A stretch of DNA of 64,000 nucleotides from Chloroflexota bacterium (GTDB lineage Bacteria > Chloroflexota > Dehalococcoidia > Tepidiformales > Tepidiformaceae). A program made the translations under genes and the position numbers. The first letter of the stretch is position 1. Every line of letters starts with the position of its first letter. The notes under the pieces were generated by a model, which was not told the DNA's origin, did no database searches, and worked only from the letters and a program-made list of their open reading frames with translations. This document shows, in pieces, positions 7,848 through 16,719 of this stretch. The DNA lies in the NCBI GenBank assembly GCA_016234445.1, contig JACRBT010000004.1:1-64000 (forward strand), given 5' to 3'.

Positions 7848-9224
7848 TCAGGGACGAAGGGCAAGCAGCACCGTCGGATTCGGCCCGCCGATGCCCGTGG
7901 TGAGGAAGATGACGCCATCCCTGGCGGCGGCTGAGTCCACGGCCCCCTGCGGTGCCAGCCAGATCTGGGCGTTGAACTCGCCGCCGGGCCCGACGTCCAG
8001 GTGCCAGATGAGTCCGCAGAAAAGGAAGAACGGACTGTCAAGGACGACAAGGGAGCCGCATTTGGGCAACTCCTTCGCCCCGAGGACCCGCCCAGTGGCG
8101 AGGGAGCGGGATTCGAGGGCGCCGCCGGTCGTGGCAACGAAGAGGGCGCCGTCCACCAGGAGGATGGGCGTCGTAAAGGTGGCCCCTTGCGGTGGGGACT
8201 GTGACCAGGTCAGCATCCCGGTTTCCAGGTCGTATGCGGCAAGAGTCCGCCCCGGCACGATTACCAGACCGCCCGCGACCAGGGGTGACGCCGAAACGGG
8301 CGGGCTGTCCACCCGCCAGCGGGCGGTGCCGGTCGTGGTTTCCAGGAGCGCGACTTCGGAATCGCCCGAGGGTTGGGAACTCGCGACGACCAGGCCATGC
8401 GCGGCGGGCGCAGCCAGCACCGAAGACTCGCCGACGGTCTTCTCCCACAGCGTGGCCCCGGTGGCCGGATCCAGTCCGGCGAGCCGCCCTCCGAGCCGAG
8501 CCATGTCAACGTTGAGAACCGGACGTCCCGGCCAGACCTTGAGGGTGGACCAGAGGTTCGGGTCAGCGTCCGCGACTACCAGGACCGCGCCTGAGCGAAA
8601 GACCTGGAACGGGAGCCCCCCGACCTGTCGCTCCCAGGCCAACAGCCCGGTCCCGGCATCAAGCGCATAGACCGTCCCGCCCGACGTGCCGAAGAACACC
8701 CTGCCGCCGCCCGCCTCCACCGGGAACGGCAGCGACGGCGTTTCGAACCGCCAGCGTTCCTTTCCCGTGGCGGCGTCGAGGGCGGCGACATAGCTGGGTC
8801 CGTGGAGATTGTCACCCTCGTCCCGGGGGTTAACGGAGATGAACAGCGTCGTGTCGCCGAGGCTGATCCAGACCCAGGGATTCCTGGTGTCACTGTCCCA
8901 CCGCCAGAGAACCTCTGGTTTGCCGGGGAAGGGAGTGGACGACATCGTTGGGAGGGGCGGGACCGTGCTGGTTAGGGCAGGGGTCGCCGTGCTGGTTGAG
9001 GGAAGAGTCACCGGGGAGCTCGTGGGCGTTTCGACCGCGGGTCCAATGCTGCCATCGTTATGCCCGGACCCGCCCGAACAGCTGACCGCCATCGCGACGA
9101 AGGCCGCGATTCCCGCGTTGGTCAGCACGAATGCCCCGAGCCTTGTCGCGAGCCTCGGCCCGAATGCGACTCCACGGCACTGCAACCGTAGCGTCTTGCG
9201 CGTGGGGCCAGGCAAATGGGTCAT
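7848..9224 (-). CDS. PQQ-repeat beta-propeller lipoprotein
   Basis: A 458-residue protein with a hydrophobic N-terminus ending in a lipobox (AMAVSC-SG, about residues 44-50), a Ser/Thr/Pro linker to about residue 100, then repeated PQQ-like blades of the form AATGKERWRFETP / GTVYALDAGTG / PATGATLWEK. Such propellers usually scaffold proteins on the outer face of the membrane; no PQQ-binding catalytic residues can be claimed. The start is uncertain: ATG9224 has no clear ribosome site and gives a long n-region. Confidence 0.8.
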   Translation of the reverse strand: MTHLPGPTRKTLRLQCRGVAFGPRLATRLGAFVLTNAGIAAFVAMAVSCSGGSGHNDGSIGPAVETPTSSPVTLPSTSTATPALTSTVPPLPTMSSTPFPGKPEVLWRWDSDTRNPWVWISLGDTTLFISVNPRDEGDNLHGPSYVAALDAATGKERWRFETPSLPFPVEAGGGRVFFGTSGGTVYALDAGTGLLAWERQVGGLPFQVFRSGAVLVVADADPNLWSTLKVWPGRPVLNVDMARLGGRLAGLDPATGATLWEKTVGESSVLAAPAAHGLVVASSQPSGDSEVALLETTTGTARWRVDSPPVSASPLVAGGLVIVPGRTLAAYDLETGMLTWSQSPPQGATFTTPILLVDGALFVATTGGALESRSLATGRVLGAKELPKCGSLVVLDSPFFLFCGLIWHLDVGPGGEFNAQIWLAPQGAVDSAAARDGVIFLTTGIGGPNPTVLLALRP

Positions 9225-9327
9225 GAACTACCACCGAATCCCCGGGCGAGCGGGTACCGTCACCCTGACCGATCGTAGAGACGCTTGCGGCGTGGAAAAG
9301 GTTCCGAGCGGAAGCGAGAGACGGCGG

Positions 9328-10107
9328 TTAGCGGCGGAGGCGGACGATGGGGCCTTCGGCGAAGAGGCCGCGGGCGGAGACGCCGCCGTAGCGTTCGTGG
9401 ACGGCGTGGGGGATGCCGACGTCGGCGAGGTAGAGTTCGCCGACGCAGGGGCGGGAGACGGGGTCGAGGAGGCCGCGCTTGGGGAGGTCGAGGATGATGG
9501 TCGTTGTCGCCTTGATCGCGGGCGAACTGATGACGCCGCTGGTGGCGTTCACGCCCGTGGGGACGTCGATCGCGAGGATGGGGCGGCGGGAGGCGACGGC
9601 GAGCTCGACGATCGCGGCAGCGATGCCCATTGGCGGTCCCTCCTGGCCGTACCCGGCGAGGGCGTCGATGACAAGGTCGGCGCGGCCAAGGTGCTCTTCG
9701 AGCGTCATCTCGCTGGTTTCCTGGTCGCGGGGCTCGACGATGCCGGAGCGGCGGAGGACGTCGAGCTGGCGGCGGGCGGGGAGAGACATCTCGCTTTCGA
9801 CTTCGCCGAAGACCGGTTCGACGTTGAGCCCCCAGTTCTGGAGGTGGCGGACAGCGCAGAGGCCGGCGCCGCCGTTATTGCCGCCACCGGCGAGGACGAC
9901 GACGCGCTGGCCGCGGCCGCGTCCGCCGAGCATGGCGAGGGTGAGGGTGGCGATGGCGCGGCCGCTGTTCTCCATGATCTGGAGGATGTCGAGGCCGTAC
10001 TCCTCCTGGGCCGCACGCTGGATCTCGCGCATCTGGGCGCCGGAAACCGCCGGGACGTCGGCGACGCGGCGCTGGGGGAAACCGCCGGGGTCAGCCTTGA
10101 AGGTCAT
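9328..10107 (-). CDS. nnrE: NAD(P)HX epimerase (YjeF N-terminal domain)
   Basis: A 259-residue single-domain YjeF_N protein that epimerises damaged, hydrated NAD(P)HX so that a dehydratase can repair it. The Rossmann-like core carries VLAGGGNNGGAGL (nucleotide phosphate binding), DALAGYG and AIDVPTGVNATSG. I chose ATG10107 (GCGAGG just upstream) over the longer frame to 10230, whose extra 41 residues are Pro/Arg-rich and unlike the family. The ADP-dependent dehydratase half often fused in bacteria is absent and not found in the window. Confidence 0.88.
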   Translation of the reverse strand: MTFKADPGGFPQRRVADVPAVSGAQMREIQRAAQEEYGLDILQIMENSGRAIATLTLAMLGGRGRGQRVVVLAGGGNNGGAGLCAVRHLQNWGLNVEPVFGEVESEMSLPARRQLDVLRRSGIVEPRDQETSEMTLEEHLGRADLVIDALAGYGQEGPPMGIAAAIVELAVASRRPILAIDVPTGVNATSGVISSPAIKATTTIILDLPKRGLLDPVSRPCVGELYLADVGIPHAVHERYGGVSARGLFAEGPIVRLRR

Positions 10108-10344
10108 GGGTGATTCCTCGCAGCGCGCCCGGGCGCAATCCCGAGGGGGCGCGGGCGGCTGAAACGCATGCTGCTGGGGTCGACGGGGTCCATGGCGCTC
10201 CGGGGGCAGTCGGCGGCGGAATGATAGCAAAGCCTCGGGTAGGCGGTAGCCCGTACCCGGCGGGGATGCGGGGGCTTGCCCCGGGACTTCGTTTTACACG
10301 GAATTTACATGAAGCATGATTTACGACCGCCGGGCCGTGCTAGG

Positions 10345-10462
10345 GTGGCTGTGTCGAATCCCGGGCGTGCCGGGAACGGGGGACCCAACTATAGGGGTGT
10401 ATTGCGCGGCCAGCGCAACGGCGACTTCCGACGCCGAACCCGGCAGCTAACCTCGTAGACGG
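10345..10462 (+). ncRNA. c-di-AMP riboswitch (ydaO/yuaA class)
   Basis: The stretch contains the hallmark blocks of this riboswitch in order: GGGGGACCCA at about 10378-10387, GGGGTGTAT near 10394-10402, and CCGAACCCGGCAGCTAACCT from 10434, followed by CGTAGAC. It lies upstream of a two-gene operon ending in trehalose-6-phosphate synthase. In known cases c-di-AMP binding switches off osmolyte and wall genes. The outer boundary (P1) is approximate. The 240 bp before it (10108-10344) hold no gene I can support and probably contain the promoter. Confidence 0.88.
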
Positions 10463-10750
10463 TCGGAGGCCTTTGCGGCCTCTCATCTCAAGGGCGCGAA
10501 CGTGTGCCGTGGGAGGCGCCCATGTTGGAGCGTACTGTCCCGGCCATGCCCCGCGCAGCGTGCAAGGGCGCGTGGCACCACATCGCCGCAGGGGAGCGGC
10601 CATGGCAAAGGCGGAAGCAAGCGCTCCCCGTCTCCCGTCCGTGGCAGGTTGTGTTGCCGCACACGGGCCGAGCCGAAATCCCACAACCTTAGCCCCACCG
10701 CCCACCGCCCCACGATCGACCTTCAGTGCCCTGTTTCAGGAGGGATAGTC
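10463..10750 (+). other. Long leader between riboswitch and first gene
   Basis: About 290 nt without a convincing gene. A 6-bp GAGGCC/GGCCTC hairpin (10466-10482) directly follows the aptamer, and a second GGGCGC/GCGCCC pairing (10492-10497 with 10516-10521) follows it; either could be part of the expression platform, although no U-tract follows. The Shine-Dalgarno AGGAGGG lies at the right end, just before ATG10751. Short frames here lack coding character. Confidence 0.5.
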
Positions 10751-11233
10751 ATGACGTTGTCTTCTACCAGTCCCGTGTTCGCCCCCGGAAGCGGGGACGA
10801 CCCACTCTACGAGGCGTGGGAGGCGTTGCGCCTTGCCCGCCAGGTTCCCTGGAGCGTCGAAGCCCCGGCACATTGGCGGTCAACGTTCGAACGGCAGGTC
10901 TCCCGTGCCCGGCGGCTCCTCGTGGAGCACATCGAGCAGGGCGACGGGCCAGAGATAGTCCTTGCCCGCCGGGCGGACGCCAGTGGCGCCTTCCGCCGCC
11001 AGGTCGAGGAACACCCTGCGCTCCTGCAGCAACTCGACGACCTCACCCGGGACGCTTCGGCAGCGAAGCCCGGCGACATCCACGCGGTGGTGGAGTGCAG
11101 CGAACGGGCGGCGATGGTCGAGATCCGCCTCGCGATGCACCAGAACCGGCTGCACGAGCTTCTCACCCAGGGCGACGGCCGGGCACGGGCCCACGTTGCC
11201 CGGCGCACGCCCACGTTCGCGGGGAGGTCCTAG
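10751..11233 (+). CDS. Hypothetical protein, first gene of the c-di-AMP-controlled operon
   Basis: A 160-residue soluble protein I do not recognise, rich in Arg, Ala and Glu and mostly helical (VSRARRLLVEHIEQGDGPEI, HPALLQQLDDLTRDA, MHQNRLHELLTQGDG). There is no signal or membrane segment. ATG10751 is preceded by AGGAGGG. Its stop is 2 nt before the otsA start, so the two are surely translated from one mRNA. The helical hairpins could mediate binding to OtsA or to a small regulator, but that is conjecture from position only. Confidence 0.75.
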   Translation: MTLSSTSPVFAPGSGDDPLYEAWEALRLARQVPWSVEAPAHWRSTFERQVSRARRLLVEHIEQGDGPEIVLARRADASGAFRRQVEEHPALLQQLDDLTRDASAAKPGDIHAVVECSERAAMVEIRLAMHQNRLHELLTQGDGRARAHVARRTPTFAGRS

Positions 11234-11235
11234 CC

Positions 11236-12648
11236 ATGACACGAACACTCATCGTCTCGAACCGCCTGCCCGCCACGATTTCGATCGAACACGGGAAGCC
11301 CTGCACCCGGCCCTCGGCGGGCGGGGTCGCCAGCTGCCTGGCTTCTGTCCATCGCCCCTCGCGGACGCGGTGGATCGGCTGGAACGGATCCCCGATGGAG
11401 CCGGGTGCGCCACACGCTGAAGCGATTCGCTCCGGGCTGGACGACATGGGATGTGTTCCCGTGTTCCTCGAAGAGGCCGTAAGCAAGGGCTACTACTCGG
11501 AGCTGTCGAACGCCGCGCTCTGGCCGCTGCTCCATTCGCGCCTCGACGAGCTACCGCTGCGGATCAGCGGCTGGGGAAGCTACCGGGAGGCGAACGAGCG
11601 GTTTGCCGACGCAGTCGCGGACGAATACGAACCGGGCGACGTCGTCTGGGTCCACGACTACCAGCTGGCGCTGGTGCCGGCGGCAGTGCGGCGGCGGCTG
11701 CCCGGGGCCCGCATCGGGTTCTTCTTCCACGTGCCGTTCCCCCCAGTCGAGATCCTGCGGGCCTTCCCGTGGTGGCGCGACCTGGTGACGGGCATGCTCG
11801 GGGCCGATCTCGTCGGCTTCCACACAGAGGAGTTCGCGGAGAACTTCCGGGCCGCGGCTTCCCTGGTCCAGGGCCTCGGCCCGGGCGACAGCCGTTCGCC
11901 CGGGGACGTCGAGATCGCCGCGTTCCCGGTGGGCGTCAACGCACGGGAATGGCAACAGCGCGCCGGCGACCCGAAAGTGCTGGAGATGGCGCGTTCGATC
12001 AGGGAGGAGGCGGCGGGCCGGAAGCTTCTCCTCGCCGTCGACCGCCTCGACTACACGAAAGGGATCCTGCGGCGGCTCGCAGCCTTCGAAGAACTCCTGG
12101 CGAGCGGACGTGTCCGCGCCGACGAAGTGGTGCTTTTCCAGGTTGCAGTGCTCTCTCGCGGCGACATCGCCGCTTACGAGACAGTGAAGGCGCAGGCTGA
12201 AGAGCTCGTCGGCCGGGTCAACAGCATCCACGGCACCTTCAACACCGTGCCAATCCGATGCAGCTACGGGTCGATGGAGCCCGATCAGCTCGCCGCGTTC
12301 TACCAGGCCGCCGACGTGATGCTCGTGACGCCACTCCGGGACGGGATGAATCTCGTGGCCAAGGAGTTCGTGGCTTCGCGGGCTGACGGCGAGGGGGTGC
12401 TGGTGCTGAGCGAATTCGCCGGCGCGGCGACACAGCTCAGCGACGCCCTCATCGTCAACCCGTACGACGTGGAGGGCATGGCCCGGGTGATCCTGCGTTC
12501 GATTGAAATGACGGCAGTGGAGCGCCGCTACCGCATGGAACGGATGCGGGAGGTGGTCCAGGCGAACACGGCCGCGGACTGGGCGGACGCGTTCCTGGAC
12601 CGCCTTACGGCCCCACGCCGAGCCCGCACGCCAGCCTTCGCGCTGTGA
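11236..12648 (+). CDS. otsA: Trehalose-6-phosphate synthase (GT20)
   Basis: A 470-residue retaining glycosyltransferase joining UDP- or GDP-glucose to glucose-6-phosphate. Visible family motifs are VSNRLP at the N-terminus, GGVASCL (sugar-nucleotide loop), [30 protein letters not shown] (nucleotide/phosphate binding) and the C-terminal [13 protein letters not shown]. No phosphatase (OtsB) domain is fused, and none is encoded nearby. A related glucosylglycerol-phosphate or valienamine-type synthase is the main alternative. Placement behind a c-di-AMP riboswitch fits osmoprotectant synthesis. Confidence 0.9.
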   Translation: MTRTLIVSNRLPATISIEHGKPCTRPSAGGVASCLASVHRPSRTRWIGWNGSPMEPGAPHAEAIRSGLDDMGCVPVFLEEAVSKGYYSELSNAALWPLLHSRLDELPLRISGWGSYREANERFADAVADEYEPGDVVWVHDYQLALVPAAVRRRLPGARIGFFFHVPFPPVEILRAFPWWRDLVTGMLGADLVGFHTEEFAENFRAAASLVQGLGPGDSRSPGDVEIAAFPVGVNAREWQQRAGDPKVLEMARSIREEAAGRKLLLAVDRLDYTKGILRRLAAFEELLASGRVRADEVVLFQVAVLSRGDIAAYETVKAQAEELVGRVNSIHGTFNTVPIRCSYGSMEPDQLAAFYQAADVMLVTPLRDGMNLVAKEFVASRADGEGVLVLSEFAGAATQLSDALIVNPYDVEGMARVILRSIEMTAVERRYRMERMREVVQANTAADWADAFLDRLTAPRRARTPAFAL

Positions 12649-12688
12649 CAGCCGTGTCCCGGGGCCAACGACGCGTCGGCAGCGCCGC

Positions 12689-13054
12689 TCAGTCTCCGTG
12701 GAAGCTGGCGGTGACCCGGGCGGTGATGCCGCCGCGGGCGTTGAATTCGCCGGTGACCATCGCCGAGCGGGGGGCGATGGCAGCGACGATGTCATCGAGG
12801 ACCTGGTTGACAAGGTCCTCGTAGAAGATGCCCCGGTCACGGAAGGCGAAGAGGTAGTACTTGAAGCTGCGGAGCTCGATGCAGCGGGCGCCGGGCACGT
12901 AGGTGATGGTGAGGGTGCCGAAGTCCGGGAGGCCCGTCATGGGGCAGACGCTGGTGAACTCGGGGGCGACGAATTCGATCTCGTACTCGCGGCCGGGGCG
13001 CGGGTTCTCGAAGCTGTCGATCGTGCCGTCGGTCTTGTAGATGTTCTCGGCCAT
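12689..13054 (-). CDS. queF: NADPH-dependent 7-cyano-7-deazaguanine reductase
   Basis: A 121-residue unimodular QueF that reduces preQ0 to preQ1 in queuosine tRNA modification. It carries the catalytic Cys in FTSVCPMTG, the general-acid Asp in LPDFG, and the ELRSFKYYLFAFRDRGIFYED motif. I used ATG13054 (MAENIY) rather than the upstream in-frame start at 13102, which adds a Pro-rich tail. It lies downstream of the queuosine-precursor transporter gene on the same strand. Confidence 0.95.
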   Translation of the reverse strand: MAENIYKTDGTIDSFENPRPGREYEIEFVAPEFTSVCPMTGLPDFGTLTITYVPGARCIELRSFKYYLFAFRDRGIFYEDLVNQVLDDIVAAIAPRSAMVTGEFNARGGITARVTASFHGD

Positions 13055-13088
13055 AGGCCATAGGGTGCCTTCGCGGGGCGGCGGGGGC

Positions 13089-13139
13089 AACCCCTCACCC
13101 ACCGGCCCCCTGCTCCCACTTCGCGGGCGAGGGGGAGCG
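13089..13139 (+). repeat. Dispersed hairpin repeat, copy 2 (degenerate)
   Basis: The CCCCTCACCC lead, a GGCCCCC block and an imperfect stem (GCTCCCACTTCGCGGGCGAG-like) resemble the elements at 6912, 15600 and 55297. It sits between yhhQ and queF on the plus strand. The stem carries mismatches, so it seems an older copy. Confidence 0.6.
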
Positions 13140-13186
13140 CGCCTGGCGGCGCCGCGGCGTGGCGCTGTGGCCCGCTTCGCGAGCTG

Positions 13187-13897
13187 TTACTCCCAGACGG
13201 CGATGGGGTTCAGGTCGAGGTCTTGGTCGTAGGTGTCGATGCCTTCGAGGCGCTTGAGGGCGATGACGGCGGCGTAGGTGACGGGGGTGGCGATGGTTTC
13301 GAAGCCGACCTTGAAGAGCCACTGCTTCCAGATGAGCGGCCAGAGGTCGATGCCGTTCTTCCCGGCGAAGGCGATCGTGATGAAGATGGCCGAGTCGAGG
13401 CCCTCGCCGACGATGGTGGAGCCGATGGTCCGGGCCCAGAGGAAGCGGCCGCGGGTGGCGACTTTCATCCGGGCGAGGACGATGGAGTTGGCGAATTCGC
13501 CGACGAGGAAGGCGGAGAAACTGCCCCCAACGATGCGCCAGGTCTGGCCGAGGATGGACTCGTAGGCACCCTGGTCCTGCCAGAAGGGGGCGCTCGGGAC
13601 TTCCTGGGCGATGACTATCGCGAGGACGGCGAGGCCATTGGCGAGGAACGCCGACCAGATGACGCGGCGGGCGGCTCGGAAGCCGTAGACCTCGGTGAGG
13701 ACGTCGCCAAGGATGTAGGAGATGGGGAAGACGATGACGGCTGCGGGAAGGAAGTAGTCGTCGATGGGGCCTGAGACGCCGGTGAAGTTGGCGATCTTGA
13801 CGGCGACGATGTTGGAGACGATGAGGGCGCCGGTGAATAGCGCGGCGATCAGGACCAGGAAGCGCGGCTGGGCCGGGGTGGCCGGGGACTGGCTCAT
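13187..13897 (-). CDS. yhhQ: Queuosine precursor transporter (YhhQ/QPTR family)
   Basis: A 236-residue inner-membrane protein with about six transmembrane segments (for example FLVLIAALFTGALIVSNIVA and IVFPISYILGDVLTEVYGF). YhhQ-family members import preQ0/preQ1. Family motifs GDVLTEVYGF and the SFSAFLVGEFANS region are present. It is immediately upstream of queF, the usual salvage-plus-reduction pairing, and since no queC/D/E genes are seen here the host may salvage preQ0. Confidence 0.92.
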   Translation of the reverse strand: MSQSPATPAQPRFLVLIAALFTGALIVSNIVAVKIANFTGVSGPIDDYFLPAAVIVFPISYILGDVLTEVYGFRAARRVIWSAFLANGLAVLAIVIAQEVPSAPFWQDQGAYESILGQTWRIVGGSFSAFLVGEFANSIVLARMKVATRGRFLWARTIGSTIVGEGLDSAIFITIAFAGKNGIDLWPLIWKQWLFKVGFETIATPVTYAAVIALKRLEGIDTYDQDLDLNPIAVWE

Positions 13898-14031
13898 CTG
13901 ACTACCCGCCAGGGGGAGTGGTCAGTCGCAAGCCCGGGGAATCGAGCGTCTGGCATGGCGTTGGAGGATACAGGAGGAACGGCGCTGTGGCGCGTCTACC
14001 GGAGAGCGGCCCGGGTCCGTATCCTTTTGGG

Positions 14032-15033
14032 ATGAGCAAGATCGTCGTGGTGGGTGCGGGCGCCGTCGGCGGGTACTACGGCGGGCTGCTGGCGCGCGGG
14101 GGGCACGACGTGACCTTCGTGATGCGCAGCGGGCTGGAGGAGGTGCGGGAACAGGGCCTCGACGTCCGCAGCCCGAACGGGGATTTCCATGTTCGCGTGG
14201 GGGCGGTTGCATCGACGGCGGAGGCGGGCGTCGCGGACTGGGTGGTGTGTTCGCTCAAGGCAACGGCGATCGACGAGGCCGAACGGCTGGTGCGGCCGGC
14301 GGTGGGCCCGGAGACACGCATCCTGGCGCTGATGAACGGGTTGGGGATAGAGGAGCGGTTCGCGGGCTGGGCCGGCGCCGAAAGGGTCTTCGGGGGGATG
14401 GCCTTCGTCTGCATCAACCGGGGGCACGGGGGCGTCATCCATCACCTGGAGTACGGCCGGGTGAGCGTGGGCCACGCGGGGGACGACGCGGCTCAGGTGG
14501 CGGAACTGGCGGCGCTGCTGCGGAGCGGCGGGGTGGAGGTGGTGGAGGCGCCGAACCTGCGCTACGCCCGCTGGGAGAAGCTCTGCTGGAACATCCCCTT
14601 CAACGGGCTTTCGGTGGCGAGCGGCGGGCTGGGCACGGAGAGCATCCTGAAGGACCCGCTGCTGGCGGCTACGGGCGAACGGGCGATGCGGGAGGTCGTG
14701 GCGGCGGCGAACGCGGACCTCGAGGCAGCGGGGAGCACGGCCCGGCTGGACCCGGAGGACGTGGTCGCGCGGATGTTCGGGCAGACGAAGATGATGGGGG
14801 ACTACCGGACGAGCATGGTCATCGACTACGTCCTCGGGCGGCCGCTCGAGGTGGAGGCGATCCTGGGCGAGCCGTCGCGGCGGGCGGCGGCGCTGGGCGT
14901 GGCCGTCCCAACGGTGGATGCGCTCTACGCGCTCGTCAGGAACGCGGACCGGGTTCGCCGCGGGTTGCAGCCGGCGCTCCGGGTTGAGGATGTCGCGGGT
15001 GAAGATTCGCCGCCGCCGTTGCGACGCGAGTAG
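14032..15033 (+). CDS. panE: 2-dehydropantoate 2-reductase family protein
   Basis: A 333-residue NADPH-dependent ketopantoate reductase-type enzyme, the step before pantoate in pantothenate/CoA synthesis. The Rossmann motif VVGAGAVGGYYGG begins at residue 5; SLKA, the Lys-bearing RWEKLCWNIPFNGLS region and the C-terminal helical domain with RTSMVIDYVLGRPLEVEAI follow. ATG14032 starts directly on the conserved MSKIVVVGAG; the longer frame adds an unlike tail. Paralogues acting on other 2-keto acids exist, so the exact substrate is less certain than the fold. Confidence 0.85.
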   Translation: MSKIVVVGAGAVGGYYGGLLARGGHDVTFVMRSGLEEVREQGLDVRSPNGDFHVRVGAVASTAEAGVADWVVCSLKATAIDEAERLVRPAVGPETRILALMNGLGIEERFAGWAGAERVFGGMAFVCINRGHGGVIHHLEYGRVSVGHAGDDAAQVAELAALLRSGGVEVVEAPNLRYARWEKLCWNIPFNGLSVASGGLGTESILKDPLLAATGERAMREVVAAANADLEAAGSTARLDPEDVVARMFGQTKMMGDYRTSMVIDYVLGRPLEVEAILGEPSRRAAALGVAVPTVDALYALVRNADRVRRGLQPALRVEDVAGEDSPPPLRRE

Positions 15034-15080
15034 ACTGCGGGCACAACAGCCGCCGCCCGAAGCGGCGCCCGGAGGCAACC

Positions 15081-15599
15081 ATGGACATCCGCGACGTGCT
15101 CATCGACGGCATCAGCCAGCTCAACGAATGGCTGGACGACAACATCAAGGACCTGACCCCGGAACAGTTCAACTGGCGCCCTGACGGGAAGATGGTCTCG
15201 GCCGCGTTCGCCGCCTGGCACGTGGTCCGGACCCAGGACAACGTGAACAACTTCGTCTTCCAGCGCAAGAATCCCGTCTGGATCGAGGGCGGGTACGTGG
15301 AGAAGTTCGGGCTGCCGAAGGTGGAGCAGGGCACGGGCATGACCCTGGCGGACGCGCAGGCGCTGCGGATCGACGACATCGGCCTCTTCCGGGAATACAA
15401 CGCCGCCGTGGCGAAGGAAGTGACCACCTTCCTGAAGAGCGTCTCGCTGGAGTGGCTGGAGGAGATCCAGATGGTCCGGCCACTGGGAGAGATGCCGAAG
15501 TGGAAGGTGTTCCGGCAGGTGTTGATGACCCACGGGTTCATGCACCTTGGCGAGATCAACGCGCTCAAGGGGATGCAGGGGATGCAGTTCTCGATCTGA
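15081..15599 (+). CDS. DinB-superfamily four-helix metal-binding protein
   Basis: A 172-residue protein of the DinB/YfiT four-helix-bundle family (unrelated to polymerase IV). The three-His metal site is visible: H47 (AAWHVVR), H151 and H155 (MTHGFMHLGE). Members are damage-inducible or act as thiol-dependent S-transferases using bacillithiol or mycothiol; the role here is not known. A strong GGAGG precedes ATG15081. A hairpin repeat begins right after the stop codon. Confidence 0.85.
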   Translation: MDIRDVLIDGISQLNEWLDDNIKDLTPEQFNWRPDGKMVSAAFAAWHVVRTQDNVNNFVFQRKNPVWIEGGYVEKFGLPKVEQGTGMTLADAQALRIDDIGLFREYNAAVAKEVTTFLKSVSLEWLEEIQMVRPLGEMPKWKVFRQVLMTHGFMHLGEINALKGMQGMQFSI

Positions 15600-15700
15600 C
15601 CCCTCACCCCGGCCCTCTCCCCCTTCGGGGGCGAGGGAGACGGATGGTGGCGTGGAAGGATCGGTCGCTCCCCCTTCGGGGGCGAGGGAGACGGATGGTG
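15600..15700 (+). repeat. Dispersed hairpin repeat, copy 3, with duplicated stem
   Basis: The CCCCTCACCCCGGCC lead and a CCCCC-TTC-GGGGG stem follow the stop codon of the DinB-like gene. A 33-bp block containing the stem (15617-15649) is repeated exactly at 15668-15700, 51 bp further on. Both halves fill the space to the convergent PAC2 gene. Related copies lie at 6912, 13089 and 55297. Confidence 0.8.
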
Positions 15701-15717
15701 ACGGTTCCGAGGGGGCG

Positions 15718-16590
15718 TTAGCGGTCGTCGCGCTGGCTGCGGAGGAACTCCTCGACGTCGAGGACGAGGTCCTGGCCTGCGGGAAGGGTGCTGGGCTCTT
15801 CGGGGGTGATGCCGGCGCGGGCGGCGGCTTCTTCAAGTTTGCGGACGTAGTCGCCGATCTCGGAATTGGCCTCGACGGCGGTGTTTACCTCGCGGACGAA
15901 GCGCTCGCCGGCGGAGAGCAACTCGGTGAAGTCGAATTCGAGGCCGACCATGCCGCGGAGGCGTTCGAGCAGGGCCATCGTCGCCGGGGGGTTCTGGTTC
16001 GTCGTGAGGTAGTGGGGGACGTTCGCCCAGAGACTGGCGGCGGGGAGAGTGGAGCGGCGGAGGAGGTCGTGGAGGACGCCGACGATGCCTGTGGGGCCCT
16101 CGTAGCGGGACGTCGTGAGGCTGAGTTTGGCGGCAGTATCAGGGTCGGCGGCGGTGCCGGTGACGCGCACGGGGAGGGTGTGGGGGACTTCGGCCATGAG
16201 GGCGCCGAGGGAGACGGCCATCGTCACGCCAAGGTCGGTGAAGAGCGACTGGCAGAGGTTGGCGAAAGTGCGCCAGCGGAGGTTGGGCTCGACGCCGATC
16301 ATCACGACGATGTCGTGAGGACCCGTTGGGTTGCGGGCGTAGTAGAACTCGTTCGCCGGCCAGTCGAGCTGGCGCTGACCGCGTATGTCGAGGCGGACGG
16401 AGGGGCGGGTATCGCTGAAGACGTAGAAGGGCTCGGGGTCGACGCTGGCGAACTTGCGGGCGCCCATGCGGCGGACGAGGAAGCGCGCGGCATTGGTGGC
16501 GGCGCTGGCGGCGTCGTTCCAGCCGGCGAAGGCGATGACCGCGACCGGCTCATGCAGGTCGGGCTGGCTCGTGATGTTGAGGTGCTCCAC
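15718..16590 (-). CDS. PAC2-family protein (proteasome-assembly-chaperone-like)
   Basis: A 290-residue cytoplasmic protein of the PAC2 fold, named after eukaryotic proteasome chaperones and common in Actinobacteria and Chloroflexota. It shows the family opening PVAVIAFAGWNDAASAA, then VVMIGVEPNLRW, SLGALMAEVPHT and YEGPTGIVGVLHDLL. No catalytic motif is evident and no proteasome genes lie in the window, so the partner is unknown. The C-terminal 60 residues form a charged helix typical of prokaryotic members. Confidence 0.85.
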   Translation of the reverse strand: MEHLNITSQPDLHEPVAVIAFAGWNDAASAATNAARFLVRRMGARKFASVDPEPFYVFSDTRPSVRLDIRGQRQLDWPANEFYYARNPTGPHDIVVMIGVEPNLRWRTFANLCQSLFTDLGVTMAVSLGALMAEVPHTLPVRVTGTAADPDTAAKLSLTTSRYEGPTGIVGVLHDLLRRSTLPAASLWANVPHYLTTNQNPPATMALLERLRGMVGLEFDFTELLSAGERFVREVNTAVEANSEIGDYVRKLEEAAARAGITPEEPSTLPAGQDLVLDVEEFLRSQRDDR

Positions 16591-16719
16591 GGGGCCAGCT
16601 TACCAGAGCGCGCCAGAGCCTTCTCGCAGGGGTGGCGACAGGGCAAGGATGTGATCGCCGTCATTCCCAACGACCGGAGAGTGCGAACGATGGAGGCAAC
16701 CAGGAGGGGGGACCGAGCC

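Noticed and set aside
10504-10692. Small open frames in the riboswitch leader
   Set aside because: No clear ribosome site and no coding character; overlapping frames of similar kind exist on the other strand.
12648-12700. A trehalose-6-phosphate phosphatase (OtsB) after otsA
   Set aside because: The next gene is queF on the other strand and otsA ends without a phosphatase domain.
15547-16719. A possible N-terminal extension of the LLM oxidoreductase
   Set aside because: The extension runs antisense through the PAC2 gene and is Gly/Glu/Val-rich shadow sequence; a strong ribosome site marks GTG16720.
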